Part shown: positions 58,414 through 64,000 of the stretch, piece after piece
Numbering within the stretch: position 1 is the stretch's first letter
Layout: each line of letters starts with the position of its first letter
NCBI GenBank assembly: GCA_964404165.1
Contig: CAYOIZ010000027.1
Span: 1-64,000, forward strand
Reading direction: 5' to 3'
Length of the DNA stretch: 64,000 nt
DNA from: DASYLJ01 sp964404165
GTDB taxonomy: Bacteria; Desulfobacterota; Binatia; DP-6
Program-made: the position numbers and the translations under genes
Notes under the pieces: model-generated
What the model was told of the DNA's origin: nothing
The model's database searches: none
Seen by the model: only the letters and a program-made list of their open reading frames with translations

Positions 58414-58840
58414 CGTGCTCGCCTCCCAGCGCTTTGCCCATGCTCACGCGCTCCTCCACGACGTAGCCGAGCCGCCGATAGAAGGCGACGACGCCGGCAT
58501 TGGTGGCGCGTACCTGCAGATTGACCTTCGGACACCCGACCGCCGCCAGCGCGCGCTCCGCGTGCGCCATCAGCCGCGTGGCCACCCCCGCACGCCGCGC
58601 CGACGGATCGACGGCGAGATGATGGATCCAGCCGCGCACGCCGTCGAAGCCCGCCAGCACGGTGCCGATCACCCGCCCCTCCTGCGTGGCCACCAGGAAC
58701 AGCTCGGGCTGCACCCCGAGCTTCCGGCGGATCATCGCCGGCGGCGCGTTCCGCGGCGGATCGCCGGCGAAGACCTCGGACCACAGCGCCACGACCGCGT
58801 CATGGTCCGCGGGCGAATACGGTCGGGTGTCGACGCTCAT
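58406..58840 (-). CDS. GNAT-family acetyltransferase, YpeA/RimI-like
   Basis: A 144-residue single GNAT domain: DTRPYSPADHDAVVALWSEVF at the start, IHHLAVDPSARRAGVATRLM (acetyl-CoA loop R-R-A-G-V-A) and FYRRLGYVVEERVSMGK at the end, which resembles YpeA. The target is unknown. It overlaps both neighbours (4 nt with DUF5996, 8 nt with GFA). Confidence 0.92.
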   Translation of the reverse strand: MSVDTRPYSPADHDAVVALWSEVFAGDPPRNAPPAMIRRKLGVQPELFLVATQEGRVIGTVLAGFDGVRGWIHHLAVDPSARRAGVATRLMAHAERALAAVGCPKVNLQVRATNAGVVAFYRRLGYVVEERVSMGKALGGEHDD

Positions 58841-59769
58841 CCCGCCGTCCGCGGTGGCTCCCACTCGAGCGCCGCGCGATCCCACGTCGCGAGCGTCGCC
58901 GCCGCCTCGTAGGTGCTCTGCAGGAACGCGAGCAGGGTGTCGTCGGGCGACGAGGACTGACGAACCGCGTCGTAGGGCAGCAGGAACTCGTGCAGGTCGT
59001 TGCTGTAGAACGCTTCCGCGGGTGCGACCGTCGCCATCGGGTACCCCGGGGGCTCCGGATACGCGTACGCGTAGAACGCCGCGTACGGCACCGGACCGCC
59101 GCCCGGCCAGAAGCCGGCGCTCGCCACCTCGTGCGAGTAGGCCTCGCGCGCGACCCAGTCCGGCAGCGCCGGCACGCCGCCCGGATGCTGGGGTGCGGTG
59201 CGGCCCGAGAACCGCGTGACGGCGAGATCGGGCGCGCCCCAGAAGAAGTGCACCGGGCTGCTCTTGCCCCGGAAGCGTGCGCGGAACTTCGCGAACACCC
59301 GGTCCGTCTGCACCAGGATGCGCCAGAAGCGCTGCGCCTGCTCGGGATCGTAGGCGCGATGCGTCTCGTCCTGATCGAAGGGAATGGCGTCGGCGATCTC
59401 GCACGGGCGGCGCGAGATGCGCACCGGGACGCCGAGGCGCGTCAGCTCGGCCATGAGACGACCGTAGAAGTCGGCCACCGAGATCGGCGCCAGTGCGAAG
59501 CCGCCCTCTCCGCCGTCGCTCGTCCGCACCAGCAGACGATGCGCCACGAAATCGACGTCGATCGTGAACGTCCGTGTGCCGTGCGGGATGGGGGACGTCG
59601 TCAGTCCGCGCGCCGTGACGTAGAGCGTGACGTGCCAGGAGTGGTTGAGCCACGGGCTCTGCACGAGGCGCACCTTGCCGACGATCTGCAGCCACAGGTG
59701 CAGCGTGGCGTAGGTGTCGGCCCATCCGGCGAGGGGCAGGCTCGGCCAGGGTTCGGCGATGGACGTCAT
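58837..59769 (-). CDS. DUF5996 family protein
   Basis: A 310-residue protein of a family without known activity. It starts WPSLPLAGWADTYATLHLWLQIVGKVRL, the DUF5996 opening (seen as WADTYATLHLWLQI), followed by NHSWHVTLYVTARGLTT, DFVAHRLLVRTSDGG, HFFWGAPDLAVTRFSGR and a tyrosine-rich Y-A-A-F-Y-A-Y-A-Y-P-E segment. No signal peptide. It shares 4-nt overlaps with its neighbours. Confidence 0.85.
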   Translation of the reverse strand: MTSIAEPWPSLPLAGWADTYATLHLWLQIVGKVRLVQSPWLNHSWHVTLYVTARGLTTSPIPHGTRTFTIDVDFVAHRLLVRTSDGGEGGFALAPISVADFYGRLMAELTRLGVPVRISRRPCEIADAIPFDQDETHRAYDPEQAQRFWRILVQTDRVFAKFRARFRGKSSPVHFFWGAPDLAVTRFSGRTAPQHPGGVPALPDWVAREAYSHEVASAGFWPGGGPVPYAAFYAYAYPEPPGYPMATVAPAEAFYSNDLHEFLLPYDAVRQSSSPDDTLLAFLQSTYEAAATLATWDRAALEWEPPRTAG

Positions 59770-60758
59770 GGGATGCTCCTGTTGGCGGCGAGTGCGAGGT
59801 GGGGACCGAGATCGCGCCGGGCCTCGTCGGCGAGCACGCCGACCGAGACCTCGACCCCCGCGTCGCGCAGCCGCGCGATGCCGGCACCGTCGTTGCGCGG
59901 ATCCGGGTCGACGATGGCAACCACGACGCGCCGGATGCCCGCCGCGACGAGCGCGTCGGCGCACGACGGCGTGCGGCCGTGGAACGCGCACGGCTCGAGC
60001 GTGACGAAGGCCGTGACGTCGCCGATGCCGATCGGCAGCTGCCGCAGCGCCTCCGCTTCGGCGTGCGGCTGTCCCGGCGGGTTGGTGAATCCGGTCGCGA
60101 CGACGGCGCCGTCCGACACCAGCACGCATCCGACGGGCGGATTCGGCAGGCATGCCGGAAGGGCGCGACGTCCCGCCGCCAGCGCGAGGCGCATGAAGTG
60201 CTCGACGGGCGGCACCGCGTGCGGCGTCTTGGTGCCGTCGACGGTCGGCCATCGCGCGGCGAGCGGCGGCAGCGCCGTCTCCTTCCCGGTCAGCCGTTCG
60301 ATGGACACGGCGTAGACGGTGACCTCGCCCAGGCGCGGATAGAAGCCGTCCGGACGCTCCCAGCCGGGGGCGCCGTACTTCTGCATCAGCGCGTCGAAGA
60401 ACGCCGCCTTCCGCGCCGGCTCGTCGACGATGCGGATGCGCCCGAACGCGACCACGCTGCGGTACGCGATGGTCGTGTCGCACGCGAAGCGCCCGTACGG
60501 ATACACCTCGCCCGGCTCGTCGACCTCGAAGCAGACCCGCGCCTCGTGCGCGACGTTGGAGCGGAGGTGGCCGCGCGCGCTGGTGTTGTGCACCCACACC
60601 TCGCCGTCGATGCAGACGTAGAGCAGCGGCACGACGTACGGGGCGCCGTCGACCCCGACCGTGGCGAGGCGGCCGGTGTGCCCGCCGAGGAGCATCGCGC
60701 GCGCCCGCTCGTCCGTCATCACCTTGTCGGCACGCCGCACCGCCGGGGCGTCGCTCAT
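59766..60758 (-). CDS. fusion of an FMN split-barrel oxidase domain and a RibD-type deaminase
   Basis: A 330-residue fusion. Residues 1-175 form a pyridoxamine-phosphate-oxidase-like split barrel of the Nim group (GHTGRLATVGVDGAPYVVPL, VCFEVDEPGEVYPYGRF). Residues 185-330 form a zinc deaminase domain of the RibD type: PNPPVGCVLVSDG, GQPHAEAEALRQL and LEPCAFHGRTPSCADAL, with all three zinc ligands. The RibD reductase domain is absent. RibD-like deaminases act on pyrimidine intermediates of riboflavin, and split barrels bind FMN or F420. A salvage or repair role is conceivable but unproven. Confidence 0.9.
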   Translation of the reverse strand: MSDAPAVRRADKVMTDERARAMLLGGHTGRLATVGVDGAPYVVPLLYVCIDGEVWVHNTSARGHLRSNVAHEARVCFEVDEPGEVYPYGRFACDTTIAYRSVVAFGRIRIVDEPARKAAFFDALMQKYGAPGWERPDGFYPRLGEVTVYAVSIERLTGKETALPPLAARWPTVDGTKTPHAVPPVEHFMRLALAAGRRALPACLPNPPVGCVLVSDGAVVATGFTNPPGQPHAEAEALRQLPIGIGDVTAFVTLEPCAFHGRTPSCADALVAAGIRRVVVAIVDPDPRNDGAGIARLRDAGVEVSVGVLADEARRDLGPHLALAANRSIP

Positions 60759-61222
60759 GCCGGCTCCGGCGCCCGATGGAACTCGACGCGGAAGCGCACC
60801 CGTCCGAGCGGCTCGACGTGGTGCCGGAGCTGCGGCACGACGATACCCGGCGCGGACGGCGTCAGGGTCGTCACCGTCCCGAGCGCGTCGACGTGATAGC
60901 GCAGGGTGCCCTCGTCGACGAGGATCTTCGCCCACACGCCCGCCTTCGTGGCGTGGTCCGCGAGCAGCGCCGCCGGGACCGTCGTCTCGGTGAATTCCGG
61001 CGTCTGCTTGTAGACGACGAAGTGCGGCGGCAGCTCGAACCGATCGCAGCGCACGCAGTCGAGGGGCAGCCCGAGCTTGCCGGCGCGCCCGTCCTCGGTC
61101 GTCACCCACGGCCGCTCGACGAACGGCGGCTGGTGGCGGACGTGCTGGCCGTGGCCGCAGTCGAGCATGGCGACCCAGTCGCCGGCGTCGTCGCGCCGGA
61201 AGCCGATGATCGGCCGCTCCAT
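60755..61222 (-). CDS. fusion of DUF3565 and DUF1971 domains
   Basis: A 155-residue protein joining two small domains. DUF3565 (residues 1-65) has IIGFRRDDAGDWVAMLDCGH, then PWVTTEDGR and LDCVRCDRFELP, whose cysteines and histidines suggest metal binding. DUF1971 (65-155) has VVYKQTPEFTETTVPAALL and DHATKAGVWAKILV, as in the YeaR/TehB-linked family. Both domains are of unknown function. It overlaps the oxidase-deaminase gene by 4 nt. Confidence 0.88.
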   Translation of the reverse strand: MERPIIGFRRDDAGDWVAMLDCGHGQHVRHQPPFVERPWVTTEDGRAGKLGLPLDCVRCDRFELPPHFVVYKQTPEFTETTVPAALLADHATKAGVWAKILVDEGTLRYHVDALGTVTTLTPSAPGIVVPQLRHHVEPLGRVRFRVEFHRAPEPA

Positions 61223-61230
61223 CCCTCGCC

Positions 61231-61824
61231 TCAGCCCGCGTCTCTGGCCGTGGCGCGCGCCAGCGCGGGCCGCGCGAGACAGCGCTGCAGATACGCATCG
61301 ACGACCGGCCCCGCCGGCATCATGTCGCGGGCCCACTGCCCGAGGCTGGCGATGAGGACGTCGGCCCCCGAGAACCGCTCGCCGAGGAGATACGGCCCGC
61401 CCTCGAGCGCGCCCAGGATGCGTCGGTCGACCGCCGCGCGCGACGTGAACGTCCGCTGCATGCCGGCATGGTCCGACAGCCCCGAGAAGGCCAGGTTCAC
61501 CACCGGCTCGACCACACCGGCGTAGTACGCGAGCCAGGTGAGGTACGGTCCCCGCAGCGGGTCACCCACGATCGGGCCGCATCCGGCCGCCGGGAACAGG
61601 TCGGTGAGGTACAGCACGATCGCCGCCGATTCGGTGACGAGCACGCCGTCGTGCACCAACGCCGGCACCTTCTTGTCCGGGTGCGGGTTCGCGGCATCGG
61701 AGGCGCCGGATCCGTCCATGCGCGGGATGTTCGTGATGCGGATCTCGTAGTCCGCGCCGAGCTCCTCGAGCAGCCAGACGATGCGCGAGGATCGCGACGT
61801 AGGGGCGTGATGGAGCGTGAGCAT
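61231..61824 (-). CDS. glutathione S-transferase
   Basis: A 197-residue cytosolic GST. The thioredoxin-like N-domain has LHHAPTSRSSRIVWLLEELG (Ser/Arg active-site loop), HPDKKVPALVHDGVLVTESAAI (P-A-L and the glutathione-binding E-S). The helical C-domain has ERFSGADVLIASLGQW. It resembles the beta or theta-like bacterial GSTs. It may detoxify electrophiles in keeping with neighbouring genes. The ATG of MLTLHHAP is used; in-frame text upstream is not conserved. Confidence 0.93.
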   Translation of the reverse strand: MLTLHHAPTSRSSRIVWLLEELGADYEIRITNIPRMDGSGASDAANPHPDKKVPALVHDGVLVTESAAIVLYLTDLFPAAGCGPIVGDPLRGPYLTWLAYYAGVVEPVVNLAFSGLSDHAGMQRTFTSRAAVDRRILGALEGGPYLLGERFSGADVLIASLGQWARDMMPAGPVVDAYLQRCLARPALARATARDAG

Positions 61825-61854
61825 CGTCGAGCAATGCCACACTGTCACTGTGGG

Positions 61855-63138
61855 TCAACGAGGCGGCCCGAACACCGCCAGCGTCTCCAGCCGTTGCAGC
61901 AACGAGCCCTCGCGCGTCCCGGCACCGAGATCGAGGCCGCTCACGACGACGCGGCGAACGACGTGCTTCGTCTCGCCCGAGCCGTCCCCGCACGACGTGC
62001 GGTACGAGCCGAGCGCATGCAACGCCCTCGGGACCCCGTTCGCGTCCCGTCCGAGGTAGAGCGCCACGTGCCCGGGGAGATACAGCACGACGACGCCCTG
62101 GCGATCTGCGGCATCGAGACGGGCCAGGCGGACGGCGACGTCGTCGATCCCGCGCAGGTCGACGGTCGACGTGCCGGCGCGCGCCTGGTCGCTGCTGTGG
62201 CGCGGCACGTCGAGCCCGACGCTCGCGAACGCGTCGAGGACGAGCGCCGAGCAGTCGATGCCGCCGGCCGTGCCACCGAGACCGTACGGCCGCCCGAGGA
62301 GCGGGAAGACGGCCTCGAAGACCGCGCGACGCGTGAGCGGACGGCGCACCGTCACCAGCGCGGCGTCGCGTCGCGCCTCGACGACCCCCGCCCTCGTCCC
62401 GACCAGGACGCGGTCCGCACGATCGGGCACCAGCGGCACCGACGTGCGGGCGGGAAGCTCGATCGGTCCGAGTCGCACCCCGCGCGGGGCCATGACGCGC
62501 TCGCCCCTGACGAGTGCCGTCGCGAAGGCCTCGGGTGCCCGCGGCGACAACGGCGCGGCACCGCCGATCCAGCCGAGCGCGTACCGCGTGCGGACGAGCC
62601 GCTGCGTCCCCGGACCGACGGCGAGCACCTGCACCACGTCCTGCGGACGGAGCGTGCTGCAGGCGTTGGCGTCGTCGAGCCGCTCCGCGTCGTCGGCGGC
62701 GCGCAGCGGCCGTGCGAGCGGCAGGCAGCGCAGCTGGACGGGCGCCAGCACGACGCGGAGGTGCGGATCGAGCGCCGGCGGCTCCCACGCGAGCTCCGGA
62801 AGCGTGGCGGGATCGATCGGTCGTCCGCCGGCGTCGAGCCATTTCTGCTCGGAGAGACGCGCACGGGCCAGCGTCTCCAGCGACGCCACCTGGCGTCGGA
62901 CCTTCGCCACGTCGACCGGATCGAGCAGCGACTCGCCGCGCGCGTCGATGGCGGTGATGTCGGCGACGGAGAGCAGCGACGTGTCGGCGTCCGTCCGCCG
63001 GCGCAGCCAGTACGCCACCTGCTCCTGCTGCGCGCGCACCCCGGGCAGCCGTCCGCGCACCGTCACGAACGCCGGGCACGCCGCGACGGCGTCGCTCCCG
63101 AGCACCAGCAGGACGGCGAGGACGGCGCCGCGGCTCAC
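61855..63138 (-). CDS. exported NlpC/P60 (C40) peptidase with SH3-like region
   Basis: A 427-residue protein with signal peptide (VSRGAVLAVLLVLGSDAVAAC), an N-terminal stabilising region (about 25-150), SH3-like strands (about 160-290) and a C-terminal NlpC/P60 domain. The catalytic Cys lies in GGTAGGIDCSALVLDAF, and the His in GVVVLYLPGHVALYLG. It should cut peptide stems of peptidoglycan. The GTG start overlaps the Nudix stop (GTGA). Confidence 0.9.
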   Translation of the reverse strand: MSRGAVLAVLLVLGSDAVAACPAFVTVRGRLPGVRAQQEQVAYWLRRRTDADTSLLSVADITAIDARGESLLDPVDVAKVRRQVASLETLARARLSEQKWLDAGGRPIDPATLPELAWEPPALDPHLRVVLAPVQLRCLPLARPLRAADDAERLDDANACSTLRPQDVVQVLAVGPGTQRLVRTRYALGWIGGAAPLSPRAPEAFATALVRGERVMAPRGVRLGPIELPARTSVPLVPDRADRVLVGTRAGVVEARRDAALVTVRRPLTRRAVFEAVFPLLGRPYGLGGTAGGIDCSALVLDAFASVGLDVPRHSSDQARAGTSTVDLRGIDDVAVRLARLDAADRQGVVVLYLPGHVALYLGRDANGVPRALHALGSYRTSCGDGSGETKHVVRRVVVSGLDLGAGTREGSLLQRLETLAVFGPPR

Positions 63139-63509
63139 GAGCCGGCGCGGACCCACGCGGCGATGGCCTGCCGGTACCCGTCCGGCATCGGCAGCGCGCC
63201 GAGCGCGCCGACGTCGAACCACGCCACCGCCGCGTGCTCGTCGCTCAGGATCGCCGGCGCGCGGCCGTCCTCGGTGCAACCGAACGTGTTGATCAGGACG
63301 CGAACCTCGGGGGTGATCTCGTAGACCCAGCTGTCGAGAATGGGCCCGACCGTCACGGCGATGCCGAGCTCCTCCGCGATCTCGCGCGCGAGGCACTGTG
63401 CCGGCGTCTCGCCGGGCTCGAGCTTGCCGCCCGGCAGTTCCCACTCGTCGCGGGCGTTGCGCAGCAGGACGACGCGTCCGTCGCGCAGCAGCACGCCCTT
63501 GATCGACAC
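63135..63509 (-). CDS. Nudix hydrolase
   Basis: A 124-residue Nudix domain. The box is intact: GGKLEPGETPAQCLAREIAEELG, seen as GGKLEPGE then REIAEELG. FPVSIKGVLLRDGRVVLLRN precedes it. Such enzymes cleave nucleoside diphosphates linked to another group, often as house-cleaning. The start is uncertain: a GTG (VSIKGVLL) is used, but a CTG at 63545 overlapping the GFA stop would add twelve residues that fit the fold. Confidence 0.88.
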   Translation of the reverse strand: MSIKGVLLRDGRVVLLRNARDEWELPGGKLEPGETPAQCLAREIAEELGIAVTVGPILDSWVYEITPEVRVLINTFGCTEDGRAPAILSDEHAAVAWFDVGALGALPMPDGYRQAIAAWVRAGS

Positions 63510-63541
63510 CGGGAAGCGGTGGGCGGCGTTGTCCGTGGGCG

Positions 63542-63949
63542 TCAGCCGAAGCCCCGCGGCATCTGCGGCAGGCCGTCGCAGACCTCGTCCCACGGCGCCC
63601 GCGAGTCGACCCAGATGTGCGCTGCCGGTCGCACGCCGGGATCGCCGTCGAGGGTGCCGATGCGCAGCGAGACGACGTCGGGCGTCGCGGCCGACTGGCT
63701 GTAGATCGGCGAGCCGCACGCCGAGCAGAAGTGGCGATGCTTGTTCGGGCTCGACTCGAACGCCGTCAGTCGGTCGCGCCCCGCGACGATGACGAAGTCG
63801 TCCACGCCGAGCATCAGGTTGGTGGCGACGCTGGCCCCGTTCGCCTTCCGGCACGTGCCACAGTGGCAGTGATACATGAGTCGGGGCGTGCCCCGCAGCT
63901 CGTATCGGACCGCGCCGCAGAGGCACGATCCACCCAGCGGTTCCGTCAT
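63542..63949 (-). CDS. GFA-family zinc-binding protein (copy 2)
   Basis: A 135-residue GFA-fold protein with GGSCLCGAVRYELRG, HCHCGTCRKANG and HFCSACGSPIY as zinc ligands. It is a paralogue of the protein at 58000-58413, but distinct in loops, with the typical G-T-L-D-G-D-P-G-V-R-P strand. It is the first complete gene of the leftward array; a further gene stop lies directly upstream. Confidence 0.92.
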   Translation of the reverse strand: MTEPLGGSCLCGAVRYELRGTPRLMYHCHCGTCRKANGASVATNLMLGVDDFVIVAGRDRLTAFESSPNKHRHFCSACGSPIYSQSAATPDVVSLRIGTLDGDPGVRPAAHIWVDSRAPWDEVCDGLPQMPRGFG

Positions 63950-63950
63950 G

Positions 63951-64000
63951 TCAGTCCTTCCGCAACGCCGGCAGGCCGTCGAGGCTGTGCGCGTTGCGCT
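63951..64000 (-). CDS. 3' end of a gene running off the right edge
   Basis: Only the last 15 codons are visible, reading RNAHSLDGLPALRKD and then TGA, one base before the GFA gene ATG. The frame is open to the edge. The sequence is too short to name a family. Its position implies it heads or continues the same leftward transcript. Confidence 0.45.
   Translation of the reverse strand, partial: RNAHSLDGLPALRKD

Overview
The window is a very GC-rich, densely coded bacterial chromosome segment with about 72 protein genes, no rRNA or tRNA, no CRISPR array, and no transposase or phage gene. Gene content (CyaY, Aat, MiaE, RdgC, DusB, HPII-type catalase, ornithine-lipid acyltransferases, ECF sigma factors with RskA- and NrsF-type anti-sigmas, SUI1 and S1-domain proteins, and secreted proteins with a C-T-x-A-S-D-C cysteine motif) points to a Gram-negative relative of the proteobacteria or former Deltaproteobacteria. 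A Candidatus Binatota- or Myxococcota-like lineage is my best inference; no marker gene here settles it. A run of ten N at 49062-49071, flanked by poor low-complexity sequence and about 30 G, shows that this is a draft or metagenome assembly.

Layout. 1-10 kb: secreted proteins, a DUF72 protein, a HAD hydrolase, catalase HPII, a GNAT enzyme, a large secreted alpha/beta-hydrolase-like protein and DNA polymerase IV. 10-16.5 kb: a MOSC protein, a cytochrome P450 coupled to an outer-membrane porin, then an ECF sigma/RskA pair, a DUF4394 protein and a small protein of unknown family. 16.5-25.6 kb: a BamE-like lipoprotein, olsB-olsA for ornithine lipids, citrate synthase, an AGCS symporter, a Tat-exported PhoX-like protein, frataxin, an acyl-CoA dehydrogenase with a small coiled-coil partner, and an exported peroxiredoxin. 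25.7-41 kb: a long-form acyl-CoA dehydrogenase, Aat, an SDR, a flavoprotein, glyoxalase I, a PHM-fold copper protein, a lipase, an acetoacetate-decarboxylase relative, dodecin, an S1-domain protein, a lytic transglycosylase, two envelope proteins, SUI1, acetolactate synthase and MiaE.

41-49 kb is a regulatory block: a GAF-GAF-GGDEF cyclase, a second member of the small unknown family translationally coupled to an ECF sigma gene, and a SigF/NrsF pair. The two sigma genes in this block each have an ECF-type promoter motif (GTAACC, 15-16 nt, CGTA). DusB, RdgC with a partner, and a NarL-type regulator follow. 49-56 kb: the histidine kinase, a GNAT/acyl-CoA-synthetase fusion and an ArsC-like protein. 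From 63.95 kb leftward to 55.0 kb lies one tight leftward array of 14 genes, mostly small detoxification or metabolite-repair enzymes, many overlapping by 4 nt; it includes two unusual fusions.

Intergenic DNA is short. Where genes converge it often holds strong hairpins without a T tract. A modular repeat, made of a hairpin with a CCGACCC stem, about 50-60 nt, and a GCCGGC-ttc/gaa-GCCGGC core, occurs as an inverted pair at 54739-55010 and as a single unit near 38655-38754. The items most worth following up are this repeat, the unknown family beside the ECF sigma genes, the PHM-like protein with His in place of the copper-binding Met, and the 14-gene array with its oxidase/RibD-deaminase fusion.
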